A DNA stretch of 23,048 nt from a virus. The stretch spans positions 1 through 23,048 of the IMG/VR virus record IMGVR_UViG_3300038696_000313. One strand, given 5' to 3'. Shown here piece after piece: positions 1 to 7,453 of the stretch; the stretch's first letter is position 1; each line of letters opens with the position of its first letter. Under the pieces are notes generated by a model that had not been told where the DNA came from, did not search any database, and saw only the letters and a program-made list of their open reading frames with translations. The position numbers and the translations under genes are program-made.

Positions 1-524
1 TCGCGGCCACCGAATGCCCGCTCTGTGGTAAAGTGTTGCTGCAGGACGAAGGCGAAGCGGGCGTGGATGCCGCTCCGCTCTCAGGCTTTGTCATGACCGA
101 AATCGACCTGCTTAAACGCTCCAGCTTTGCATGGGTCGATCTCTTCGGCACGGACGATGCGCTGATGGCCACCGGCTTTACGGCCTGGGGCGGCATCTTC
201 TGGATGGATGGGGTCTGGTACGCCATCGGCGGGGCAAAGGGCGAGCGGCCGCGCTTGTTGGGCGTCGGCGAACGCACCGTCTGCCTCGCGCAGGCCGACG
301 ACTGGCTCAACACCCACGAGAGTGATGAAAGCGCCTTCAAGACGCGAGGATGGCTGCGCCAGCCACCCACCGACAAGCAGCTGAAATACCTGCCGCCTGA
401 ATGCCGTCACGACTTCGGTCTGACGCGCTATCGCGCCTCGGCCCTGATGACCTTCGGCTTCAACAAGCGCGCCATCCAGGCGGCCGTAAATGCAGTGGCT
501 GGTCCCGAACGGAGGGCGGCATGA
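1..524 (+). CDS. C-terminal part of a phage DEAD/DEAH-box helicase (5' truncated by window)
   Basis: The reading frame is open from base 3 to the TGA at 522-524 and has no start inside the window, so this is the end of a longer gene. The first visible residues include a CPLCG knuckle, half of a zinc ribbon. They are followed by about 150 residues ending in a Cys-Arg-His-Asp segment and an FGFNKRAIQAA tail. I recognise this as the C-terminal region of the DEAD/DEAH helicases that open replication modules in rhodobacterial prophages. The ATPase motifs lie upstream and cannot be seen, so the helicase call rests on the tail and on the context of nuclease, primase-helicase and resolvase genes. A GTG at 33 would give a 163-residue protein, but it lies after the CPLCG motif and is unlikely to be the true start. 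Confidence 0.65.
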   Translation, partial: AATECPLCGKVLLQDEGEAGVDAAPLSGFVMTEIDLLKRSSFAWVDLFGTDDALMATGFTAWGGIFWMDGVWYAIGGAKGERPRLLGVGERTVCLAQADDWLNTHESDESAFKTRGWLRQPPTDKQLKYLPPECRHDFGLTRYRASALMTFGFNKRAIQAAVNAVAGPERRAA

Positions 525-527
525 CCC

Positions 528-938
528 ATGAAACCAATAACCCTCATCACGGCCGAGGAGCGGCGTCGTCTCTGGCATCCGCGTGGAACGCTCTGTGCTG
601 TCTGCCGGCAACCCACACGTGGTTTTGGCTGGCGCGATCCACACCGGTCGAAGCGGCCCCGGCCATCGGTCTGGTTCTGCTCGATGCCGTGCCAGGGCCT
701 CTGGACGCGTTTGGCGCGGGAGCGTTTTGCCATGGTTGATCTGACCGAAGAAGAGCGCGCCGCCATCACCGCCACCATGAAACGCGTCGCACTGCTGATG
801 GACGAGATCGGCTGGCAGACCGCCTTCGCGGATCTGACCGAGGCACAGGTGCGCGCCCTGATCGAGGAAGCCGTCGCGGGCTTCCGCGAGGCCATGGCCG
901 ACATCGCTCGAGCCCAGACACCGGAGGTGCCATTCTGA
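528..938 (+). CDS. DUF6511 family phage protein with CxxC...CxxxC zinc-binding pattern
   Basis: This 136-residue protein starts 3 nt after the helicase stop, with GGAGGG at 511-516 as a ribosome site. Residues C23, C26, C51 and C55 (CAVC and CSMPC) form a likely zinc finger in the N-terminal half. The C-terminal half is helical and acidic, starting at a VDLTEEERAAI stretch. It resembles the DUF6511 proteins encoded between helicase and nuclease genes of rhodobacterial phages. The biochemical role is unknown; the zinc knuckle and the neighbours suggest a nucleic-acid or replication accessory role. An ATG at 521 opens another frame ending at 739, but that frame lacks the cysteine pattern. The stop overlaps the next gene's start (TGATG). 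Confidence 0.65.
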   Translation: MKPITLITAEERRRLWHPRGTLCAVCRQPTRGFGWRDPHRSKRPRPSVWFCSMPCQGLWTRLARERFAMVDLTEEERAAITATMKRVALLMDEIGWQTAFADLTEAQVRALIEEAVAGFREAMADIARAQTPEVPF

Positions 939-1696
939 TGCTGGATTTCAACCCACGCCCCTCCATGGCCGACCGGATCAACGCGCTGGTCGACGCGGCC
1001 CTCATCGCTGAGCGCGAGGCCACGCCACCCCGGACCTATCTCGGCGCGTCCCGCCTGGGGCATGCTTGCGAACGCGCGCTGCAGTTCGAGTTTGCCGGTG
1101 CGCCCAAGGATGAGGGTGCGGATTTCGGCGGGCAGACGTTGCGAATCTTTGCCATCGGCCACCAGCTCGAGGATCTCGCGATCCGCTGGCTGCGCGCGGC
1201 CGGGATCGATCTGGTGACCCAAAAGCGGGATGGCGGCCAGTTCGGTTTCTCGGTCGCAGGCGGTCGTATCCGGGGCCATGTCGACGGGATCATCGCCGAT
1301 GCCCCGGCAGCGCTCGGCATGCGCGCGCCCGCGCTGTGGGAATGCAAGACCATGAACGCCAAGAACTGGCGCGCCTGCGTCAAGGACGGGGTCACGGTGT
1401 CCAAGCCCGTCTACGCCGCGCAGATCGCGATCTATCAAGCCTACATGGAGCCCTCGGTGCCAGGGATTTCGGCGGCACCGGCGCTGTTCACCGCTATCAA
1501 CAAGGATACGGCCGAGCTGCACCATGAGTTGGTGCCGTTCGACGCCGATCTCGCGCAGCGCATGTCTGACCGCGCCGTTCGAATCCTGCAGGCCACCGAC
1601 GCGGGCGAGTTGCCGCCCCGCATCGCCGCCAACCGCGATTTCTACGAATGCCGTTTCTGCGCACATGCCGAGCGGTGTTGGGGGCTGGCCACATGA
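938..1696 (+). CDS. PD-(D/E)XK nuclease family protein with Cas4/AddB-like Fe-S cysteines
   Basis: This 252-residue protein starts at an ATG that overlaps the preceding TGA. The PD-(D/E)XK core can be read: a GH around residue 75, a GHVDG segment with D116, and the E-x-K of WECKT (E135, K137), which are the metal-binding and catalytic positions of this fold. C44 near the N-terminus and C238, C241 and C247 at the C-terminus form the split cysteine set that binds a 4Fe-4S cluster in Cas4 and AddB nucleases. The likely role is an exonuclease or end-processing enzyme in phage replication or recombination. No CRISPR array or other cas gene is visible, so it should not be called Cas4. Its end overlaps the next gene by ATGA. 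Confidence 0.8.
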   Translation: MLDFNPRPSMADRINALVDAALIAEREATPPRTYLGASRLGHACERALQFEFAGAPKDEGADFGGQTLRIFAIGHQLEDLAIRWLRAAGIDLVTQKRDGGQFGFSVAGGRIRGHVDGIIADAPAALGMRAPALWECKTMNAKNWRACVKDGVTVSKPVYAAQIAIYQAYMEPSVPGISAAPALFTAINKDTAELHHELVPFDADLAQRMSDRAVRILQATDAGELPPRIAANRDFYECRFCAHAERCWGLAT

Positions 1697-4086
1697 CCGA
1701 TGAGCCCACCGACCCATCCAACCCCGAGCAGGACCCGGCCATGCGCGATGACACGACGCCCGATGTACCCCCGACGCCAGATGCACCCAAGGAAAACATC
1801 GTCCATTTCAATCCGTGGCGGGACTTCAATGACGCCGCGCCGCAGATCGACGTCTTTGGCGACGAGCCGGACCCTGCGCAGATCGCGCAATTCATGCAGG
1901 TTGTCTTCGGCTATTGCGACGGGCTGATCCCGGTCCGCAGTTTCATCGACAAGGGCCAAGGCATCGATGGCCGCCCGCATAACATCTGGCTCGAAGCAGA
2001 TCAGGCCGCGCCCGAAAAGATGGCGACCTTCGCCACATGGGCCTCGCGTGAGGGCGCAGCCGTCTACGTGATCCCCGGCACCGTGGCCGCGCCCGGTCAG
2101 GCCAAGGCGGCAGAAATCCTGCAGATGCAGACCGTCGTCGTTGATCTCGACACCGGCGACATTGCCGCCAAGCGGGCCCATCTGGAGCGCCATCTTGGTG
2201 CGCCGACCATGGTGGTGGAAAGCGGTGGCGTGACGCCGGAGGGCCAGCGGAAAGCCCATGTCTGGTGGGCGCTGACCGAGCCTGCCGAGGGCGCAGACAT
2301 CGCCCGTGTCTGCCGTCTGCGCGGTGACATCGCGGCAAAGGTCGGCGGCGACATGCATTTCCGCTCCGCTCACCAGCCGATCCGCGTGGCAGGCTCTGTC
2401 TATTACAAGAACAGCCTGAAAACGCAGGTCCGGATCGTCGAACTGAACGTCGACCGCGAGCGCGATCTGGCCGAGTTCATCGAAGCCGTGATCGACATGC
2501 CGCCCGCGCCGGGGGTGTCCCTGCAGCCCGAATTCACCCATCCCGACAAGCCCGCCATGGACGATGTGCTGGTCACGCCGGTGCGCGAGGGGGCGCAGGA
2601 CGATTGGTCCCGCTTCGAGGGTGCGTCGGCCGCGATCGGCCATTTCATCCGCATGGTCCACGAGGGTCGGATGACCAAGGACGAGGGCTGGGAAGGCATC
2701 TGCGGCTACAACGCCGCGATGCTGCGGCCGCAATGGCCGGTTGATCGGCTCAAGCGCGAGTCCGAGCGGCTCTGGGAGCGGCATGTCGAGAAATACGGAC
2801 CGCCCTTGGTTCGGCTGAATTCCGGCGCACCGGGCCCGCAGGAGATGCCTGCATTTACGCTCGGCACGCTGCTGGACGACCAGAGCCCGATGCCGGAGGA
2901 CATCATTGCGCCGCGCGTGCTGACCCCCGGCGGGCTGCTGGTGCTGGGCGGCGCGCCCAAGGTCGGCAAGAGCGATCTGCTGATCTCCTGGCTCGTTCAC
3001 ATGGCGGCAGGTGTGCCGTTTCTTGGCTTCACCCCGCCGCGCCCACTGCGGATTTTCTATCTGCAGGCTGAAATCCAGTATCATTATCTGCGCGAACGCC
3101 TGAAGCAGATTGCGCTCCCGCCTGAGGTTCTGGCTGCCGCGCGCGACACCTTCGTCGCCACGCCAAAGCTGAAAATGTTGCTCGACACCGAGGGTAGCAT
3201 GCGGGTTGCCCGGGCTGTCCAGACTGCTTTTCCTGATGCGCCAGTGGACATCATCTGCGTCGACCCGATCCGGAACCTGTTTGACGGCGGGCCCGATGGC
3301 GGCGGCGAAAATGACAACACCGCCATGATGTTCTTCCTGAAGGAACGGGTGGAGGTTCTGCGTGACCATATCGACCCCGACTGCGGGGTGATCCTGATCC
3401 ATCACACCAAGAAGCTTTCGAAGCAGCAGGTGAAGGACGATCCCTTCCTCGCGCTTTCCGGTGCCAGCGCACTTCGCGGGTTCTACACCTCCGGCCTGAT
3501 CCTGCATCGCCCCGACGAGGATTGCTCGCAACGAAAGCTGGAAATCGAGCTGCGTAACGGTCCGGCATTGCCCGCAAAGCTGATCGACAAGGTCGGCGGC
3601 CAATGGGTCGAGATCAACCCGATGAACGAGCGGCTGGTTCGCCAGGAGGTAGGGGCCAGGCATGATGCCGAGCGGGACCGCAAGGGAGGTGTGATCGTCA
3701 ACATGATCGCCCAGCAGGCCGATCAGGGCAGGATGTTCACACCGAGCCAGTTCGCCGCGAAGTTCGAGAACCGGGGCAGTCTCGGCGGACAGACAGGCAT
3801 CCGCCAACGGATCCATGTTCTCGCCACCAAGGGCCATGTGAAGTTCGTGCGAGGCGACCCGGCTGGCGATCTGGGTCTCAAGCGGGATCGCTCGAAGTTC
3901 GGCTATCTCTGCGTCCGGGACATGCATCTGCGCACCGATACCGAGGTCATCGACGAAGAGACCGGTGAGGTCTCCCCGGCCTTTGCCCGGGTGCTGCCGA
4001 CCGACTTCATGTGCCCTCAGACCGGGGTGCTCCTGCCGGTCGAGAATCCGGAAATCTGGGTCGATCAGGACGAGGTCGAGGCATGA
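1693..4086 (+). CDS. Primase-helicase: AEP/RepB-like primase domain plus RecA-like ATPase
   Basis: A 797-residue protein starts at the ATG of an ATGA overlap with the nuclease gene; an upstream in-frame ATG at 1648 lies inside that gene and is rejected. The N-terminal third carries a DLD pair at D151/D153 (VVVDLDTGD), then SGG and HVWW segments and a later basic AGSVYYKN segment, in the order seen in archaeo-eukaryotic-type (RepB-like) primases. The C-terminal half has a RecA-fold ATPase: Walker A GGAPKVGKS at 419-427, Walker B ending at D524 (DIICVD), and an ILIHHTKK segment around H570-H571 typical of AAA_25/RepA hexameric helicases. It probably unwinds and primes phage DNA at the origin. 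The adjacent repeat array at 4111-4314 fits this role. The assignment of the primase half is less certain than the ATPase half. Confidence 0.8.
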   Translation: MTDEPTDPSNPEQDPAMRDDTTPDVPPTPDAPKENIVHFNPWRDFNDAAPQIDVFGDEPDPAQIAQFMQVVFGYCDGLIPVRSFIDKGQGIDGRPHNIWLEADQAAPEKMATFATWASREGAAVYVIPGTVAAPGQAKAAEILQMQTVVVDLDTGDIAAKRAHLERHLGAPTMVVESGGVTPEGQRKAHVWWALTEPAEGADIARVCRLRGDIAAKVGGDMHFRSAHQPIRVAGSVYYKNSLKTQVRIVELNVDRERDLAEFIEAVIDMPPAPGVSLQPEFTHPDKPAMDDVLVTPVREGAQDDWSRFEGASAAIGHFIRMVHEGRMTKDEGWEGICGYNAAMLRPQWPVDRLKRESERLWERHVEKYGPPLVRLNSGAPGPQEMPAFTLGTLLDDQSPMPEDIIAPRVLTPGGLLVLGGAPKVGKSDLLISWLVHMAAGVPFLGFTPPRPLRIFYLQAEIQYHYLRERLKQIALPPEVLAAARDTFVATPKLKMLLDTEGSMRVARAVQTAFPDAPVDIICVDPIRNLFDGGPDGGGENDNTAMMFFLKERVEVLRDHIDPDCGVILIHHTKKLSKQQVKDDPFLALSGASALRGFYTSGLILHRPDEDCSQRKLEIELRNGPALPAKLIDKVGGQWVEINPMNERLVRQEVGARHDAERDRKGGVIVNMIAQQADQGRMFTPSQFAAKFENRGSLGGQTGIRQRIHVLATKGHVKFVRGDPAGDLGLKRDRSKFGYLCVRDMHLRTDTEVIDEETGEVSPAFARVLPTDFMCPQTGVLLPVENPEIWVDQDEVEA

Positions 4087-4110
4087 TGTCAGCGTCCGAA
4101 ACACCCTCAT

Positions 4111-4314
4111 TCCAGAACACGGATCGTCCGAGATCTGGGCAGAACACGGCCCGTGTTCTGGGTCGCCGTGTTCTGGGTTCTGGAATTACTCGAATCGTAT
4201 CAACGGGTTACGCCAGAACGCAGAACACAGATTGCGATCTGCCAACCCCTCATCCGTGTTCTGGAAATCGCGTAGCAATTTCAACCACTTATTCCAGAAC
4301 GCAGAACACGGATT
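4111..4314 (+). repeat. Iteron-like array of a GAACAC repeat in both orientations (candidate replication origin)
   Basis: The core CAGAACACGG recurs with its flanks: forward at 4112-4122, 4140-4149, 4221-4230 (one mismatch) and 4302-4311; reverse (CCGTGTTCTG) at 4151-4160, 4166-4175 and 4254-4263. The copies at 4140-4149 and 4151-4160 form a perfect 10-bp inverted repeat around one base. Three copies carry a second half-site 7 bp away, giving GAAC-N3-GAAC: 4213-4226, 4295-4307 and, reversed, 4170-4183. Full-length copies are flanked by TTCC or ATT and GGAT. No similar repeat was noticed elsewhere in the window. The array starts about 25 bp after the primase-helicase stop. Clustered binding sites of this type next to an initiator or helicase gene are typical of phage and plasmid origins. 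Autoregulatory operator sites are the main alternative. Confidence 0.7.
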
Positions 4315-4316
4315 TT

Positions 4317-4372
4317 CCTACCCTAAGGGGTAGGTGTTTCCCCGCTGGGGGCGGGGAGACACCACCTACCCC
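4317..4372. other. Large GC-rich hairpin beside the iteron array
   Basis: GGGGTAGGTG (4327-4336) pairs with CACCTACCCC (4363-4372), and inside it CCCCGC (4340-4345) pairs with GCGGGG (4351-4356) over a 5-nt loop. A third arm, CCTACCC at 4317-4323, can compete for pairing with 4327-4333. There is no T-tract after the stem, so a simple intrinsic terminator is unlikely. The position next to the repeats suggests a structured origin element or primase loading site. The remaining stretch to 4482 shows nothing that I can name. Confidence 0.55.
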
Positions 4373-4496
4373 GGGGCGATCTCATAGGGCCGACCAGAGC
4401 CCGTGCGAACCCGATCCGACGACGGCGGCCCGTACCGCCAAGCACATGACCGCCGTCGTCTTCCACCCCCGCAGCCAACCCGAAAAGGAGACCACG

Positions 4497-5033
4497 ATGG
4501 CTGAAGCGACTCTGACCACCAATTTGCGGGAGGCAATCCCCGATCTACCGCTTGCCTTCCGGGCCAACCGCACATTGCTGGCGCTTGATCTCGGCACAAC
4601 CACGGGCTGGGCCCTGCATGGCGCGGATGGGCTGATCACCAGCGGCACAGCATCGTTCCGCAATGGCCGGTTCGACGGCGGCGGTATGCGCTACCTGCGC
4701 TTCACGAATTGGCTGGGCGAGTTGGAGCGGTTGTCCGGAACTATCGCAGCCATCTGGTTCGAGGAGGTCCGTCGCCATGCAGGCACTGACGCGGCCCATG
4801 TTTATGGAGGCCTCATGGCGACGCTGACCGCATGGGCCGAGCTGCGTGGCGTGCCATACGAGGGCGTGCCCGTCGGCACCATCAAGAAACATGCAACTGG
4901 TAAGGGCAACGCCAACAAGGAGGCCATGATCACCGCCGCCCGGTCGCGCGGGTTCAGCCCGGCCGACGACAACGAAGCCGATGCCATCGCGATCCTGCTC
5001 TGGGCCATGGAAACCCACGGAGGTGCGCAATGA
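4497..5033 (+). CDS. RuvC-like Holliday-junction resolvase (phage type)
   Basis: A 178-residue protein starts at the ATG at 4497, preceded by AAGGAG at 4485-4490. The acidic RNase H-fold positions are readable: D31 in LALDLGTTTG, E89/E90 in IWFEEV, and D158/E160/D162 in a DDNEADAIA segment, matching the D-E-D/D order of RuvC-type endonucleases. A basic KKHATGKGNANKE stretch (130-142) sits before the last motif, as in phage RuvC-like proteins. It probably cleaves branched replication or recombination intermediates before packaging. The same frame stays open upstream through the repeat array because the repeats contain no stops; that extension looks non-conserved, and the strong ribosome site fixes the start. 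Its stop overlaps the next start (ATGA). Confidence 0.75.
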   Translation: MAEATLTTNLREAIPDLPLAFRANRTLLALDLGTTTGWALHGADGLITSGTASFRNGRFDGGGMRYLRFTNWLGELERLSGTIAAIWFEEVRRHAGTDAAHVYGGLMATLTAWAELRGVPYEGVPVGTIKKHATGKGNANKEAMITAARSRGFSPADDNEADAIAILLWAMETHGGAQ

Positions 5034-5233
5034 CCGGCATGCGCTTCACGCCGAAAGGCTTTGGCGGCCATCGCCGCAAACCCGACGAGGTCAAACGCGA
5101 TGGCTGGAAGGAACAGGGACTGCTGGCCGTCGCCATTGACGATGACCGGCTGACCTGGCCCGAGCGGGAACTGGTGCGCCAGCTTGGCGAGCGCCTCTAC
5201 GGCAAACGGGAAAGGGAGGCGTGCTATGAGTGA
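5030..5233 (+). CDS. Small hypothetical phage protein
   Basis: This 67-residue, highly charged protein starts in an ATGA overlap with the resolvase gene and overlaps the next gene by 8 bp. The N-terminal half is basic (MRFTPKGFGGHRRKPDEVKR) and the rest is likely helical, with an RELVRQLGERLYGKRERE stretch. I recognise no family. Tight coupling on both sides and a codon pattern like its neighbours argue that it is real. A DNA-binding role is possible from its charge, but that is only a guess. Confidence 0.55.
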   Translation: MTGMRFTPKGFGGHRRKPDEVKRDGWKEQGLLAVAIDDDRLTWPERELVRQLGERLYGKREREACYE

Positions 5234-5672
5234 GTGGACAACCACACGGGTGGAGGATCGACTGGAGAGCGCCGCCGACGTCTTCCGCAGCTTGCCCGGC
5301 GTCATGCCGCAGGGCTTCTTCAACGCGTGGCCCGAGTATTTCCACAGCTTCGCGGACAAGGTTGGTCAGGAGCCGCAGATGCGACGGCCCCGGCCGGGCC
5401 CGCGCCAGATCTCGCAAGCCGAGGAGGCGTTGCTCTGGCTGCGCTGGCTGGAGCGGGACGATGCCCGGATCGTCTGGCTGCGTGCCGAACGCACGCCGTG
5501 GAAACCGATCTGCTGGGAGATGGGCATCAGCCGCCCGGCGGCCAACCGCCATTGGCAATACGGCGTCGCGCTGATCACCTGGCGGCTCAATGGGCGCATG
5601 CCGCCTTCGAAGCGGTCACAGCGCTTCGTGGTCGAGAACGCGAACAACCTGTCAAGAAAAATCGTCCTGTGA
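5226..5672 (+). CDS. DUF6362 family phage protein, helix-turn-helix-like
   Basis: This 148-residue protein starts at the ATG at 5226, which gives the usual MSEWTxxxVEDRLE beginning; an ATG 14 codons upstream lies inside the previous gene. It matches my recollection of DUF6362 proteins, found near the replication genes of rhodobacterial prophages, in the LPGVMPQGFFNAWPEY segment (about 39-54) and in the W-rich region that follows. The C-terminal half (WKPICWEMGISRPAANRHW, about 97-115) reads as a helix-turn-helix in which the second helix would contact DNA. Its role may be transcriptional or related to packaging, but is not established. It ends in a basic tail. It is the last gene before a 400-bp gap. 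Confidence 0.6.
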   Translation: MSEWTTTRVEDRLESAADVFRSLPGVMPQGFFNAWPEYFHSFADKVGQEPQMRRPRPGPRQISQAEEALLWLRWLERDDARIVWLRAERTPWKPICWEMGISRPAANRHWQYGVALITWRLNGRMPPSKRSQRFVVENANNLSRKIVL

Positions 5673-6073
5673 CAGAATTTTTGGAGAGACATCGCAACGG
5701 GTTACAGTTTCCGGCTGAGAGGCTACAAATTGGATATACTCGGGAGAGGAGCGCGCAGGCAGAGGCCTCGCAGCTGGCTTCCGGGGTCCAGCGAAGGATC
5801 CAACCGGAGTCCAATCGGCTAAACCATTGAATTCTTGGTTCCTTCTGGGCGACTTTCGTATGCTGGCGGGCGAAGCGCGCAATATCGCCAGCGACAGGGC
5901 CGGTTTTTTGGGAAGCCACCCCGGCGGGCATCCACCCGCGACCTGCTGAAAACCACAACAAAACAAACTTTTGGAGCCGGACACCCCGGCGGCCGCTGGA
6001 CCCTTTGCGGAGTCCAGGCTGGCGGCCGGTGTCCGGAGTCCAGGGGTCCACCCCATTGAGGCGAACCGACATC
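5673..6073. promoter_or_regulatory. Noncoding gap with GGRGTCCA repeats and a long inverted repeat
   Basis: No convincing gene lies here. The motif GG(A/G)GTCCA occurs five times on +: 5783-5790, 5806-5813, 6009-6016, 6035-6042 and 6043-6050, with a reverse copy around 5997-6003. An imperfect inverted repeat pairs CCGGACACC (5977-5985) with GGTGTCCGG (6028-6036) and, inside it, CTGGAC (5996-6001) with GTCCAG (6012-6017). A smaller one pairs 5862-5868 with 5886-5892. A -10-like TATACT sits at 5735-5740 without a clear -35. The arrangement just upstream of a methyltransferase gene suggests operator or promoter elements, but none is proven. Confidence 0.4.
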
Positions 6074-7450
6074 ATGACGCTGAGCTTTGCCCCGGACGCG
6101 ATTGAGACCTGGCCGCTGGCCAAGCTCCAGCCCTACGCGAAGAACGCCAAGGCGCATGGCGCAGATCAGGTTGCGAAGATCGCCGCCAGCATGGCCGAGT
6201 TCGGCTGGACCGTGCCTTGCCTCGTGGCCGAGGACGGAGAGTTGATAGCGGGCCATGGCCGGGTGCTGGCCGCGATGCAGCTCGGACTGACCGAAGCGCC
6301 GGTGATCGTGCTCGGGCATCTGACCGAGGCGCAGCGGCGGGCCTACCGGATCGCCGACAACAAGCTGACCGAACTCGGCACCTGGGACGAGGCGCTGCTG
6401 TCGGCCGAACTGAACGATTTGCTGGCCGAGGATTTCGACCTGTCGTTGGTCGGCTTCTCTGACGGTGAGTTGGACAAGCTGCTGGCCTACGTGCCGGAGG
6501 GGGACGGCGAAGAAGGGGGCACCGGGGGCTCCGTGCCGCCGGTGACCATCCCCGAGCCGCCGCGCAACCCTGCCTCGCGGACCGGCGATCTGTGGATCCT
6601 CGGCGATCATCGGTTGCTGTGCGGTGACAGCACCAGCGCCAATGATGTGCGCCGTCTGATGAATGGCGAGCGGGCGATCCTGTTTGCGACCGACCCGCCG
6701 TATCTGGTCGATTACGACGGTTCGAACCATCCGACGCGCAATAAGGATTGGTCGGCGTCCTATGGCACGACCTGGGACGACAGTTCGCAGGGGGCCGAAC
6801 TTTACGACGGCTTCATCGCGGCCGCCGTCGCGGAAGCCATCGCCGAAAATGCAGCCTGGTATTGCTGGCACGCCTCGCGCCGCCAGGCGATGCTGGAGGC
6901 CTGTTGGGAAAAGGTCGGGGCCTTCGTCCATCAGCAGATCATCTGGGTGAAGGACCGCGGGGTTCTCACCAGATCGCATTACCTCTGGAAGCACGAGCCC
7001 TGCTTCATGGGCTGGCGCCGCCCGAACCGCCCGCCAAAGGTGGCAGAAGAAACTCTTCCGTCGACATGGGCGCTGCCCAGTTTCGCAAAGGATGACCGTC
7101 CGGACCATCCGACACCGAAGCCGCTGGACTCCTTCGGGATCCCGATGCGCCAGCATGTGGCGCGGGGCGGGCTTTGCTATGAGCCGTTCTGTGGTTCGGG
7201 TTCGCAGATCATGGCGGGCGAGGCCAATGGCCGCCGCGTCTTCGCGATGGAGATCAGCCCGGCGTACATCGACGTGGCCGTGGAGCGCTGGCAGGCCGAC
7301 ACCGGTCGCGAGGCGATCCTCGACGGCGATGGCCGGACCTTCGCGGCCGTGAAAGCTGAACGGCTGGGCGACGACGCCGAAGACCCGGCCGAAACGCCGG
7401 ACGCAAAAGCCGATCCCGAACCGACCCGCAAACGCAAATCCGCAGCCTGA
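6074..7450 (+). CDS. ParB-like nuclease domain / DNA methyltransferase fusion (N6-adenine or N4-cytosine)
   Basis: A 458-residue protein. Residues about 10-110 form a ParB/Srx-like N-terminal domain, with the signature IAGHGR at 58-63 and a following RIADNKLTELG segment. The methyltransferase domain has the catalytic DPPY at 207-210 and the SAM-binding FCGSGS at 372-377. DPPY before FxGxG is the beta-class order shared by N6-adenine and N4-cytosine enzymes. The protein probably methylates phage DNA to evade host restriction or to control its own genes; the ParB domain may contribute DNA binding. The C-terminal tail is charged and probably disordered. I chose the ATG at 6074 because upstream in-frame codons (TTG at 6005) fall in the inverted repeat. 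Ribosome site is weak. No partner restriction enzyme is visible. Confidence 0.85.
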   Translation: MTLSFAPDAIETWPLAKLQPYAKNAKAHGADQVAKIAASMAEFGWTVPCLVAEDGELIAGHGRVLAAMQLGLTEAPVIVLGHLTEAQRRAYRIADNKLTELGTWDEALLSAELNDLLAEDFDLSLVGFSDGELDKLLAYVPEGDGEEGGTGGSVPPVTIPEPPRNPASRTGDLWILGDHRLLCGDSTSANDVRRLMNGERAILFATDPPYLVDYDGSNHPTRNKDWSASYGTTWDDSSQGAELYDGFIAAAVAEAIAENAAWYCWHASRRQAMLEACWEKVGAFVHQQIIWVKDRGVLTRSHYLWKHEPCFMGWRRPNRPPKVAEETLPSTWALPSFAKDDRPDHPTPKPLDSFGIPMRQHVARGGLCYEPFCGSGSQIMAGEANGRRVFAMEISPAYIDVAVERWQADTGREAILDGDGRTFAAVKAERLGDDAEDPAETPDAKADPEPTRKRKSAA

Positions 7451-7453
7451 GGT

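Noticed and set aside
521-739. Alternative + frame starting at ATG 521 in an ATGA overlap with the helicase
   Set aside because: It is short and lacks the paired cysteines of the DUF6511 frame, which runs in register to the next gene's start.
1642-4110. An 822-codon open frame on the minus strand opposite the primase-helicase gene
   Set aside because: It mirrors the high-GC codons of the + gene, with no recognisable motif and no ribosome site; the + strand has clear ATPase motifs. The same applies to long minus frames at 428-1786, 5819-7459 and 15719-17260.
4156-4226. LexA (SOS) boxes of the alphaproteobacterial GTTC-N7-GTTC type
   Set aside because: The GTTC/GAAC half-sites here are spaced by 3 nt, not 7, and occur as many copies.
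4111-4314. CRISPR array
   Set aside because: Repeats are about 10-14 bp, in both orientations and irregularly spaced, with no cas genes.
4083-4496. N-terminal extension of the RuvC-like gene starting in an ATGA overlap at 4083
   Set aside because: The extra 138 codons run through the repeat array and hairpin and look like noncoding translation (repeated QNTD units). The start at 4497 has a strong ribosome site. The overlap is noted in case a short leader peptide exists.
5234-5830. 198-codon + frame overlapping the DUF6362 gene
   Set aside because: Arginine/alanine-rich shadow frame without ribosome site; the other frame matches a known family and is coupled to its neighbour.
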